A stretch of 64,000 nucleotides of DNA from Cladopsammia gracilis (taxonomy: Eukaryota; Cnidaria; Anthozoa; Scleractinia; Dendrophylliidae). Positions within the stretch are counted from its first letter, which is position 1, and every line of letters begins with the position of its first letter. The position numbers were made by a program, and so were the translations under genes. The notes below the pieces were generated by a model. The model saw only the letters and a list, made by a program, of their open reading frames with translations, made no database searches and was not told the origin of the DNA. Below are positions 34,831 through 45,088 of the stretch, one piece after another. The stretch is taken from assembly GCA_022457155.1 (NCBI GenBank), contig JAJGOT010000198.1, forward strand, positions 221,001 to 285,000, given 5' to 3'.

Positions 34831-34859
34831 GTCACCAGCATTAAACGGGGGTTCTATAA

Positions 34860-37540
34860 AACTCGGATGAGTTCTTTTTTGCGGCTATTCAAAGAAAAGC
34901 TGTCGAGCAGTACTTTTCGTTGATGCGATCCATTTTCTATTTTTTTTTTACAACATAAAAATTGAGATTTTTTAGTTTTGAGTTTGGAAATTATCGCGAA
35001 TTAAATGGTTGAATCTACATGGGTGTGCCAGTCTTCTCAGCTACTCACGCACGAGGTTTTCGCGGAATCTGCTGGCCATTTCTCGGAAGTCAAGCATGGC
35101 GAACGTAATACGACTTAACACAAAATATGAACCAGAAACACGAAAAACGTAAAAGAGAAACTAAATTAACTTTCGTATAGGAAAACGTATTAGATTTTAA
35201 GCTCTTGGTTGTGAAAACATCGATCAATGCTTTGAATGAAAGGTCACGCGACCATTCGGGCAAGTTTGAACGTAAATTGTTTATCGCAACGAAGTCATTG
35301 AAAGTCACGCAAGCATAAAATGATAATTTGCATAAGTCAACTACAAAACAAAATGTTAAAGGAAAAAATTGATACCTTTGTACGTTTTCTAGCAGTACAA
35401 AGAATTAACAACAAAGCGTTTTGAATGTTTAATGATGCTCTTAAGCGGCATAAACATCGAATAACGGGGAATCTTAAGGTTGTTCTTTATTATAAAAGTT
35501 ATGATTTGAGATCGAATGAGAGCAAATTTGTTGATTGATTCTGAAGAGTATGTAGTAGTGCAGTGAATCCGAAATCCTCTTTGTTGCTGTTACTGTTGTC
35601 TTACAGTAAAAGAAAACGCCGATCGATTCGCGTGTTTATCACGAGTTTTGCATTCATCATTAGCCCGAAGATCGTATTGAAAATTTAAGGAATGTTGCTG
35701 TATCCGTATATGACGTAGACGATCTGATCTGCTGATCGTAACGAACCAGTAAAATTGCTAAAATATGTTTTGGGGCAAAGATCACTTAACAACGATGAAA
35801 TATGCATATGGAAGAATTTAAGCTGATGTAATTCAGATTTCTGGTTAATTAAATTCCTGCCCGAATTTCAGAGTATTCTAAGCCCGTTTTTGCAAGCCAT
35901 ATATGTTTCCTAGTTTAAATATCAAAGCAAAAGTGAACGGTTAATTCTAGAAAATATAAAAGGCTGGATAAAAGTGAAGAGAGCAAAGGCTGGTCAAGCG
36001 ATCGCCAGAGATCACGATGAACGCTTAATCTAGCCAAAAACTTTGCGATTGTGCGATACGTTGAAGATCAAAACCAACATTTCATAGCTTGGATGGCTTG
36101 GTCGGACCGCTGATCGCAGACTATCGCTGAATCGCTGCCATGCTTCCATATCATACGAACGTTACGATCGCTTAGGTTTCGTTTAGACTTCCCCTATTTC
36201 CAGACGTCTGCGCGCAAGGTTCAATCGAAGAAATGTTGTATTATGCTATATCATCTACTCTGTATTATAATGATATTGAAGATAAAAGTCAATGCATTTT
36301 AGTTACAAACAAATGTGACAATTGACCGTAAGGTTACTTCCTGGTCACGTGACTGTTCCTCGATCTCTGGAGTCCCGCTGTATTTATTTGATGCCATAAA
36401 ACATAAGTAAATTGTGATTAAGTTTTTCTCTGTGACTAAAATAAGGCAGAAAAATTGTTGTACCTAATCACTTTTTTGTATTTCTTGAGCGGTTCAGTCA
36501 TATTTGTTCACATACAGTTTCAGTCTGGCGTACATGAGCGTCGTCAAATGCTAAAGGGAAAAAACCCTTTCTTACCACCCGGAATGTCTATGAAATGAAA
36601 TGTCACGTTCAGACAAAGAAAACAAACCAGGTTGGTGGAAATTTTTTTAAGCCAGAGGTAAAATGGACGATTTGAAACTAAAATGAGGGGCAGTTTCTCC
36701 AAGTAGAACGGTTATGTAACTTACAATATATAAATGGTCGAATGGTCCCATATTTGAAAGTTTATGTAACTCACAATATATAAATCCAAGTTCGAAATAT
36801 TATTTTCCTTCTCTGAATATCACTCTATTTTTCTACTGATAACAATCAGAGTGGTAAAGTGAAGGTTATTTCTGTTTGATTATTTCGTCATCGGCGCGCG
36901 TCACCTGTCTCCACGGCCCACGCGCGCCTGCTGATATGATAGACCCTCCAAGCGAGGAAAATATGTATACTCGCAATTACGTTACATCTAAAAATGGTGC
37001 ATGAATAGGCTTTTTCTTTTGTTTTCAAATGCTAGGGTTTTGTCCCCATTTGAAATTGAAAGTGCCGAAATTTTCTCAGTTAAATGGGACCAGAAGCATA
37101 CAGTAGGCCCAGACCGGTCTAAAGCCTTCGACAGCTTCTTCATCTGACGTTAAAATAACCGCATATATGGCTAATCATTCGATTTAGACCTTCAATAACA
37201 CGAACCTGCTAAACGGCTCTCTTATAGTGTTAGAATGTCATTAATACTAACGCGTTCTCAGCCCCTACCCCCTTAAAAACGCGCGCCAGTCTGGTACACC
37301 CCCCCCCCCCGGCGCGGCTGCGCAACTTCTTTGTTATATCACATGACCTCTTTTCTTAAAAAAAACCTTAGTCATTGAACAGCTTCTCAAAATTAAGAGG
37401 CAACTATATACCAGTCTGTTTCAATTTGAAATAATCACAGAAGGTATATAGTCGCATATACAGTGTATATAAAAACTGATATCGCAAAGTAGTCATCAGC
37501 GATTCTCTGTAATGCATGGTTTGTGAATTCTTGGAAAAAT
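34860..37540. other. intergenic, one class B-like upstream remnant
   Basis: No gene is supported. At 36,546-36,570 the segment AAATGCTAAAGGGAAAAAACCCTTTC closely resembles the class B upstream context around 30,350, but no class B coding sequence follows in either direction. A C-rich run is at 37,299-37,310. Confidence 0.5.
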
Positions 37541-37545
37541 AGGTC

Positions 37546-37556
37546 GGGGATTCCCC
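37546..37556. promoter_or_regulatory. kappaB-type palindrome GGGGATTCCCC before class C copy 1
   Basis: Lies 172 bases before the ATG at 37,728. Downstream follow ATTGG (37,598 region) and the TATA-like AATATATTTTA near 37,625. The sequence around the palindrome is unlike that of the other genes, so preservation of the palindrome itself stands out. Confidence 0.55.
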
Positions 37557-37727
37557 ACCCTTTATTAAAATAACGTTATCTTCTTCCAGATTTCTGATTG
37601 GTTGGACACAGAAAAGTGGGGAAAATATATTTTACTGAAGAGCAAAGTCATTGCTTGTTTTGCTTATCTGGCCTAGCTTTGTAGCAGTTTCTACCGGATT
37701 AAGCTTTCGACCTGCTGGTTGTTAACC

Positions 37728-38329
37728 ATGGAAGAAGATTGCTCTAACCTTTTTGACGTGTATCTCAACAACGAAGCACAAAAGCTTCTTCTTTGTTCTC
37801 CATGGAAGGGAGAATCCTCGTTTTTTTGCAAGAACGAAACAACATGGACGCCGGCGATGCTGAACGCGACATCGAAGCTCTTTTCAACGGCGAATCGCAC
37901 TCGGAGGTAGAAAATAACGAGGATGATGACGATGGAGATACATCCTCAGAATCTGAGAACGAGAACTGGAGTTTTCAAGAAGCCAGCAAAGAAATAACCG
38001 ACGATAAAATTAAAAACCTTCGGGTGAAAGAACTGAATGACCTTCTGCGAAACAGGCCTTGCGATGAGGCAGCAAAAATACGGAGACGCCGCCGGAATTT
38101 AAAGAATCGGGACTACGCCTTAACCTGCCGTCTGAGAAAACAGCGAGAGCATGAAGACCTCATGAACGAAAACACTTCGTTAAAGAAGCAGTTGGAAGAT
38201 GGAAAATGGAAGTTGCTGAAAGTTTTGAACGAGAAGGAGGCATATAAAAAGAAATATTTGCAGGCGCAGCAAGCGTTTACGACTTACAAGCAGAGGATGT
38301 GTGCTTCAGAGGTATCGCCTTGTCGCTGA
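37728..38329 (+). pseudogene. Maf-like bZIP class C copy 1, N-terminal frameshift
   Basis: From the ATG at 37,728 the reading (MEEDCSNLFDVYLNN) parallels that of the intact sister at 40,931 (MEGDYTDMPNLYLTD), but about 30 codons on, at a run of seven T (37,821-37,827), the frame is two bases out of step. The rest, from NNMDAGDAERDIEALFNG through homology region, basic region (RRNLKNRDYALTCRLRKQ) and zipper to SEVSPCR, is fully open and strongly conserved. In-frame ATGs at 37,802 and 37,844 could start a shorter protein with complete DNA-binding parts. A homopolymer error in the assembly would also explain it. It is either a working shorter gene, a young pseudogene, or a sequencing error. Confidence 0.75.
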
Positions 38330-38622
38330 AAGTTTCCCTTGCCAATCGATATCTTAACATGCTGTGCTGGACAATTAGTTAAATGTGACTATATCTATGT
38401 GTTTAGAATTAGCCATGCAATTTAGAAACATACTCGCTACGACGAAAACACAAATGCCTGCATTATCTGCTGCAAAAAGTGAACGGTGACTTTAAAGAAA
38501 GGTTTTATCAAAGAAATTCAAAAAAATTAAAATTGTGCCTGTATATATATTGTAAATTGTTTTATGTTATACATAATTATTGTATTTAAGACACAGGGCC
38601 AACTAAAATAGATTCAGTCAAG

Positions 38623-38628
38623 AATAAA
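38623..38628 (+). terminator. polyadenylation signal AATAAA, class C copy 1
   Basis: AATAAAGGA about 295 bases after the stop, within CAGTCAAGAATAAAGGA. The sister gene has CAGTCAAATAAAGGA at the matching place (41,851), so the signal is conserved between paralogues. Confidence 0.5.
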
Positions 38629-38639
38629 GGAGACGAATA

Positions 38640-39830
38640 AGCGTTTTAAAAAATATTAAAAACAAGAACATTTCTGTACTAAGGATTAGTACAAGATATT
38701 GTAAATAAAAATGCTTTTCAATCATGACACAATGGTATTTCAGATCTTCGTACGATCGAATAAGATTTCAAAGATTATATTGTAGCCTAACAGAATCGTG
38801 TCCTATCCTATTCTGTCTTCAACGATTTTCTCGTTGTAATACCTGTAATACCTTGCCTACAGTTGTATATAAACTCAGGTATGATTGGAAAGAATAGAAC
38901 TTTATGAATTGCGATCGCGAAGAAAAGTATGTTATTCTCGAAAAAGTTCCAGCCGGCAATATACCTACAGTAAAACTAGAGTAGTTACTTTGGGTGTTGC
39001 TTAGGTTTGGTGTGGTCAAGCTTGTTCACTTAAAATTACTTAATTGGAAACTTTGAGAGTAAAGAAAAGGCTTGCTTTTTAACAAGTAGAGTCTCCCAAC
39101 GGCTTACATCACTAGCCGCTATGGATGTATTTTTAAAACGCTGAATCACGAAAACGCGTTATAAATTTTTAATCATCATGCCGAGTAGCTGACACGCTGG
39201 AAAATGCAAGCAGTAATTTATTAAAACAGATCATTTAGTTACCCGCGGGTTTAACTAAAAAAAGACTACTACCGTGCCCTCCTTTAATTTCTCACCTACA
39301 TGTATATGTGGGAGATAGAAGTTCTACCAGTTCAAAATATGGAGGAAGTTTTCTTCCACGCGTGTTAAACACGCGCGCGTCTCGCGGTTTTTAGCAGGTT
39401 AAAAGTCTTGGGGACTAATTCAGTTTGCAAATTTTATCATTATTTTCAGATGAAACTAAGGCTACTCAAATAAATTCAAAGCCAGTAAGTTACCAATGTG
39501 GTTTGCTTTTAATAAAATCTGAAACACGGAAACGGAAACCGGAGCTCGAAACTGAAAGTATCGTAGACGAAACTGAAAGAAATAAATATAACTATTATTA
39601 GATCTTTTTCTGCGTGGGCGTGTTTGCTTACCTATCTCAAATCATGTGATGTTGTTCTAGAATTCTTCCAAATTTTATCAAATCCAATGGGCCATTGTCA
39701 CGATGGCAACATTTACTAGAAATACCAGAACCTTTTAGTTGTTTGTTTTTCCATGTTAATTAGGGTTATTGTCATTTTAGCTCCACTGGGATTAAATAAG
39801 AGAGGAAAAACGATCGAAATAAATTCCAGT
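38640..39830. other. duplicated downstream flank of class C copy 1
   Basis: No gene. The segments ACACGGAAACGGAAACCGGA at about 39,522 and the ACGCG palindromic cluster near 39,360 have relatives at about 42,378 and 42,199 behind the sister gene, showing that the class C pair arose by a duplication that included flanks of more than 1 kb. Confidence 0.6.
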
Positions 39831-39953
39831 ATAAAGACCCAGTATTGTCCATTATGCTTCACGTGCCTCTGAACAATAGAAGCCTCGCTCCTGTGCAAAC
39901 CAAAACAATACTCAGAGGCGCGTGAAGCATAATGGACAATACTGGTCTCTTTA
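39831..39953. mobile_element. palindromic MITE-like element
   Basis: Arms pair through TAAAGACCCAGTATTGTCC / GGACAATACTGGTCTCTTTA and through CATTATGCTTCACG / CGTGAAGCATAATG. The loop is about 50 bp. No coding potential. Confidence 0.8.
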
Positions 39954-40289
39954 AGGTGGCTCCCAACAGTTTCCAGCACTTTTTCAAGACTTAGAATTTG
40001 ATGGGTCATTATAACCACTCTTTATCAGTTGATGCTACAATCATGATATCAAACGAATGCCCAATTATTGTGAACACGTTGTTATCATTTTTGTGACACA
40101 ATATGTTACTATAGCAACAGTATAACGTGCTGAAAACATCCTTAGTTTTAGCTTTAAGTGTTCATAACTCAAAAATGACTCGGTGACCCCATTTTTTCTT
40201 GTCGAATTTTGATCAGTAGGATAGGATGCAACTTTTGGCAAAGTTTAAAAAATTCTGTAGGTGGGGTTCAGAGCCACCTAAAATTTTCG

Positions 40290-40582
40290 AAAATCTAAAA
40301 TCCCCACTCTGGATTGAACCTGTGACCTCAGCTAGGCTTAGGTTTACATAGCCTACCGTACCACTGTACCACCTAGCTTCTCGGGTTGCTTAGTCCTAAT
40401 TTTAACTATATAAACTGCTACCCCTAACCTCAACTGAAAACTAACCAGTTACTCCGTTATATAAGTCTCAATAAGGTGTCCGACGTCCTTCTCGACGGTA
40501 TGATTTTGGCTTGACCCTTATCCAGGGGGTTTCTACGCCAGCTCCACCATTTTCAAGGCCGAGAAAGTCCTGGGGACGAGGT
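40290..40582 (-). mobile_element. tRNA-like SINE composite, copy 1
   Basis: On the minus strand, GGTGGTACAGTGGTACGG resembles an A box, and AGGTTCAATCC (40,311-40,321 on the plus strand) a B box. The flanking module ending GGTGTCCGACGTCCTTCT and the following TTTCTACGCC-AGAAAGTCCTGGG segment recur at 46,315-46,545 and 46,775-46,822, so the composite is an interspersed repeat of at least 230 bp. Ends are approximate. Confidence 0.55.
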
Positions 40583-40631
40583 TACATCAGTCGCGTGATG
40601 ACTCATAGTTCTCGGAATCTCATGTGATCAT

Positions 40632-40797
40632 GAATAGACCAAAATTCATACTTGGCTCCGAGGCTTGGGAAATTAAAACAAAAGAAATCACATTGAGGTT
40701 CAGCGTTGAATTTTTCATTTCTTTTGTTTTATTCCCCCAAGCCTCGGAGCCAAGTATGAATTTTAATATATCGAAATTGGTCTATTCCACGAAAGTA
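40632..40797. mobile_element. palindromic element just upstream of class C copy 2
   Basis: GAATAGACCAAAATTCATACTTGG and its complement frame the element, with further pairing of CTCCGAGGCTTGGG and AAACAAAAGAAAT. Its right end lies 7 bases before the kappaB-type site at 40,804, which itself is outside the arms, so the site was not brought in by this element. Confidence 0.8.
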
Positions 40798-40803
40798 TAA
40801 ACA

Positions 40804-40814
40804 GGGGATTCCCC
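40804..40814. promoter_or_regulatory. kappaB-type palindrome GGGGATTCCCC before class C copy 2
   Basis: Lies 117 bases before the ATG at 40,931. It is the same 11-mer as before the genes at 33,039 and 37,728. Confidence 0.55.
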
Positions 40815-40930
40815 ATACTATCTTGAAAGAAAAAACTGATTAGTTTGGGGAAAACTGTCAATACATTGAAGCATTCTTTGGTTCCGCGTCGTAAACTGTA
40901 AGACGGCAAGCTTTTTACCAAACTAAAAAG

Positions 40931-41527
40931 ATGGAGGGCGATTACACTGACATGCCGAATTTGTATCTAACGGACGAAGAGCAAAACATTTTTTTGGGTT
41001 CTTCATGGAAGGAAGAATCCATTATGTCTGAGAACGACAACAACATGGCTGCCTGCAATGATGAACGCGACATTCAAGCTCTGTTCAACGGCGAAGCGAA
41101 CCCGGAAGTAGAAAGTAACGCTGATGATAACGATGATGATACATCCTCGGAATCTGAGGGCGGGTGCTGGAGTCCTCGCGATGCCAAGGAATTCAGCGAC
41201 GATGAAATAAAAAGCCTTCGAGTTAAGGAACTGAATAAGCTTCTGCGTAATATTCCGAGTGAAGAGGCAGCAAAGATACGAAGACGACGACGGAATTTGA
41301 AGAATCGAAGCTACGCTTTAACCTGCCGGCTGAGAAAACAGCAAGAGCACGAAGATCTTATTAACGAAAACACTTTGCTGAAGAAGCAGTTGGAAGACGG
41401 GAAATGGAAGTTGCTTAAAGTTCTGAACGAGAAGGAGGCATACAAAAGGAAATATTTGCAGGTACAGCAAGCGTTTACGACTTACAAGCAGAGGATGGGT
41501 GCTTCAGAGGTATCGCCTTGTCGCTGA
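40931..41527 (+). CDS. Maf-like bZIP transcription factor, class C copy 2 (intact)
   Basis: A complete 198-residue frame. The N-terminus (1-88) is strongly acidic, with a DDNDDDTSSESE stretch at 65-76, as in activation domains. The homology region covers about 89-115 (FSDDEIKSLRVKELNKLL), the basic region 116-141 (RRRRNLKNRSYALTCRLRKQ), and the zipper 142-185 (EDLINENTLLKKQLEDGKWK onward). The Maf NRxYA tyrosine is kept, but the SCR serine is threonine (TCR) and the residue between R and Y is serine instead of glycine. The end SEVSPCR is identical in copy 1. The frame starts at the first ATG after the promoter palindrome. Nuclear DNA binding is inferred from the family. Confidence 0.92.
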   Translation: MEGDYTDMPNLYLTDEEQNIFLGSSWKEESIMSENDNNMAACNDERDIQALFNGEANPEVESNADDNDDDTSSESEGGCWSPRDAKEFSDDEIKSLRVKELNKLLRNIPSEEAAKIRRRRRNLKNRSYALTCRLRKQQEHEDLINENTLLKKQLEDGKWKLLKVLNEKEAYKRKYLQVQQAFTTYKQRMGASEVSPCR

Positions 41528-41850
41528 ACGTTTGTTTTGCAGTGTTTGGATAGCTTGGGATTTTTTAACCCGTCAGTTTAATAATCAGGTTAATGCTTCA
41601 CTGCAGATATGTAGAGAGAATAAACTTAACGGAGGCTTTATATTTAATATACGAAAAAAATACCAGCCTTGGCCTGCTACCGTATGGGCTACCTTTGAAT
41701 GACTGATGACTAGACAGAGATAGTTACCGCATGGATTGAAGATTCAGTGTCATGCGAAGCGGTGATTAAGAAAAATGATACGAGGCTTATATATATTGAA
41801 AGGTATTTCGTTTTAACGAAAATTCGTGTACATATTTAAGAGCCCAGTCA

Positions 41851-41856
41851 AATAAA
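41851..41856 (+). terminator. polyadenylation signal AATAAA, class C copy 2
   Basis: AATAAAGGAA about 325 bases after the stop codon, in a context shared with the sister gene. Confidence 0.5.
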
Positions 41857-41859
41857 GGA

Positions 41860-43085
41860 AATTTTACAACGATTAGTATATATTAGGATAACTGCTTTTA
41901 ATGATAGGTCCTCGTACGCCGAGCTAGTAAGAGCGTTTCAGCTTTCCCGTGAAGGGGATTTAAGCCTAACAGAATGGACTACCAAGAGCGCCTTAACTGA
42001 TCTATATTGAAGAAAAGACCAAATTTCATTTTGAAAAACTGTGAAAAGTACCACAGGAAAATTTAAGTCCTGTTCTGAAACTGAGTACTGGGATATCGTT
42101 TGAATGGTTAGGACTCAAAAGCTTCATTGCAAAACTCAGTTGTGGATATTTTGACGACGTAATTGTATATCACCAAGGAGGCGCTGGTTGCGGTTCTCTC
42201 CCACGCGTTTTGTAAACGCGTGCTAGACAGTAATTAGTTCAGACAATATAGTGAGCTAGCAGTCTTAGCCGATTATTAACATTTCTGATAATTAACGCTA
42301 CTTATTCAAAGCAAAATTAAAGAGATACCAAATGCAACCTTCAGTGTATTCTGTATTTTGCTTTTAATTTTCTTTAAACACGGAAACCGAAACCGGAACT
42401 CGAAAATGAAAGTAGTGTACCAGACATGAAGGAATTAAATAGTTATAAATTGGAGACAGAGGCTGTGCTTTCACTAGGCCGATTAACTAGCTGAACATTC
42501 TTCCTAGGTGTTTGTTTACAGACCGACATTAGCTGGTTAAACATGATTGTTTTTACTCGGAAATGTTAAGCCACTAATAACTCGGAAGATTCAAATTACA
42601 AATCCGCGCAACTTTCAAAAATGGCGGGAGAGGAAGTGCTTTAGCGCTTTAAATTGTAAAACGGCGAAGAATTGGGAAATGTTTTGCAATTCGTCAGCCA
42701 TGTTTACAAGAATACAAGGTTTTGTTGCGAAAGAGCCACGAGGGGAGCGTCTGGAAAATAATTTTGCCAGATTGTTTGGCAGGCATCTGTCACTACACGC
42801 GATGCGATTGGCTGCGGTATTTGTCGGCACAAGTTTAATAAGATCTAATAAACCATCTTGCGAGGTAGTATAAGGTAGTAAAGGAGAGTGGCGTTTCTCT
42901 AATATGTCATAACCGTAAGAAATTTGATTAAAATACGATACCGTACTTTTGTACCGGAAAATTAAATGAATCTCGATTTTGAAACAGAAGCAGACCGTGT
43001 AAGCTTCGTTCTCACTTGTACGATAAGCACGAACACAACTAGGAAACAAAACAGGCGTAAAATATACGACATAAGACAAAAAATA
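41860..43085. other. class C downstream flank, no gene
   Basis: It holds the duplicated flank segments described for class C copy 1 and AT-rich spacer. Overlapping frames on both strands at 42,547-43,079 have no recognisable domain and look like chance openings. Confidence 0.6.
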
Positions 43086-43087
43086 AA

Positions 43088-43134
<47 letters not shown>
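43086..43134. repeat. (AAT)n microsatellite
   Basis: About sixteen AAT units directly before the retroelement fragment; a matching (ATA)n stretch at 43,752-43,776 lies beyond its other end. Confidence 0.95.
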
Positions 43135-43135
<1 letters not shown>

Positions 43136-43780
43136 CGAGGATAGTAAACCATCAGGAGAAGAAGATTTTAGCGATAGAGATGAGCTGCCCCTGGGTGAGC
43201 AGATGGGAGCTGAAGCAGAAGTACCCCGGGTACGAGATTTCACAGTATAACATCATTGTGGACGTACTCGGGGGCTGGTCGACAGACGTGGAGGTAGCGG
43301 TGAAGGAGCTAGTTGGGAGGCGTCATAGAGACGTCCTCAAAAAGATGCAGAGGGCATGCCTATCTGTCACACTAAACATTGCACGCACTTTTAAGGTGGC
43401 GACACATTAGACATTATCATACCCGTGCTCCGGTTTGTCTCCTGTTTTAGAACTTTGAACATTTTGCATATTTTAGCGTAAATTTGTTTAGTTTATTATA
43501 TATATACATATTTTAATTCTACTTTTTATTGTATATAACCCGTGCTCCGGTTTGTCTCTTGTTTTAGAACTTTGAACATTTTGCATATTTTAGCGTAAAT
43601 TTGTTTAGTTTATTATATATATACATATTTTAATTTTATTTTTTATTGTATATATTTTTTAACTCTAGTCTCACTAGTTGGAGCACAGGTCACGCCTATG
43701 CGCCCTGTGTTCCTTTTAACTGTATAGCATACAGATAGTTTTTACTGCTTATAATAATAATAACAATAATAATAAAAAAG
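43135..43780 (+). mobile_element. 3' end of a non-LTR-type retroelement
   Basis: The first 275 bases read EMSCPWVSRWELKQKYPGYE, then IIVDVLGGWS and MQRACLSVTLNIARTFKV, a conserved tail I recognise as typical of reverse-transcriptase polyproteins abundant in cnidarian genomes. A block between CPWVS and RWELKQ appears to be missing. After the stop follows an AT-rich tail in which a 117-bp unit (starting ACCCGTGCTCCGG at 43,421 and 43,538) is tandemly repeated, then an (ATA)n end. The 5' part is lost, as in ordinary 5'-truncated insertions. It is a dead copy. Confidence 0.65.
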
Positions 43781-45000
43781 AACAAAATCTCATCAACAAC
43801 CTCGTGCCTATGTCTTTTCCGTTTAGACTACTCTTCGAGTGAATGGTCACGCGAGCGAGCGCCACGCGTGGCCTCTCCACGCGGGAGGCGACGTACGCGC
43901 TCGAGAGAGGAATGAGGCTCTTCTCATAGCCTTTATTTATCACTCATATGAGAATCAGCGTGAAAGAAATACAAAATAACCCACATGGGAACGAACTATT
44001 TCATTTCAGATTTACAGTTTATTTTTTCGTACGAATTCCAAACAAACCGAGAGATACTTACATTTAGTATAGTTCAAAATTGACAAAATTTCTTGCAAAT
44101 GTACCATCCCATGCGGTCTTTCCACAAGTCGTTATTCCAACAATTCACCCCCCACCCCTGGGACAAAAATTACGTTGTAAATTTCCCTACTTCCGGGCCA
44201 CAATGGCCGATTTGTCCCTGGAGATGCTTAGAGGAGGGATTGTTAAGGAGAAATTGAACCATGCGTTTAGAAACACGCGACAGCCTATCACAGGATCAAA
44301 CTACTAGTTGTTAGGGACCGACGCGACCAGGCTTCGAAGAGGGGGAGGGAGAGGGGGATTGCTGAATTTGAAATTGAGACAATGCCCTGAAAGCTAACTT
44401 GCCAGGAAAACAATATAAAAATCATCCTGTAACTGCTAAAGCCGGCTTGAGGGACGCAACGGTGCAGCTAGCCAGCTAAAAGGAAACATCGAGTACAGAT
44501 AAGATCATCTATCCGACACCCATACCTCTCCCCCTCCCTCTCCGACCCCATTTAGCGGCGTCCTACCGACCCAGATTTTGAAAAAAAGAAAAAGAAAAAA
44601 AAAAAGAGAGAAAGAATGGAGGAAAGAAAATATCCCATACAGGACCCCAGGGCTCCTGTCCTTACCATGTCTACTACCTGCTGGAACGTAACTGACAGAC
44701 CGTACATAAGTTGTTGTTTGCAATCGTTTTCAATATTTTTTTTGCGAACTCTTGCCACTTCATCAACTTTGTCATGCGACATGTTGATTTTTCTTTACTC
44801 CGACCGACCGTCCGATCCAAAATTAGAAAACGCCAATGGCGGTAAACGGAAAGAATTGAAAGGGGGAACTAACTAACTTTCTTCCGGCTGGATTTCTTTT
44901 CTAACTGTTATTACTGTTCTTACTAACCGAATAAACATGTTTACTTCTTGGCGAAAAAATATTTGCATTACAATGGCGACAAAACCAATCAAAATCGGCC
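43781..45000. other. intergenic, low-complexity tracts
   Basis: GC-rich palindromic stretch near 43,850-43,910 (CCACGCGTGG, CGACGTACGCGCTCGAG), a purine-rich run at 44,340-44,360 and a poly-A run at 44,580-44,605. No gene is supported. Confidence 0.6.
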
Positions 45001-45010
45001 GGGGAACCCC
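45001..45010. promoter_or_regulatory. GGGGAACCCC, kappaB-like site before the 45-kb gene
   Basis: The decamer fits GGGRNNYYCC and lies 79 bases before the ATG at 45,089. It is a less typical site than GGGGATTCCC. Confidence 0.35.
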
Positions 45011-45088
45011 CTTTCGGGTCACTAATCATACGTCAGAAAATTATTTTGTCTCCAATAAATATAAACAAGAATAAATTTTATTTCAGAC

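Noticed and set aside
42547..43079. Overlapping frames on both strands, up to 154 codons
   Set aside because: No recognisable domain, low-quality composition and overlap on both strands; likely chance.
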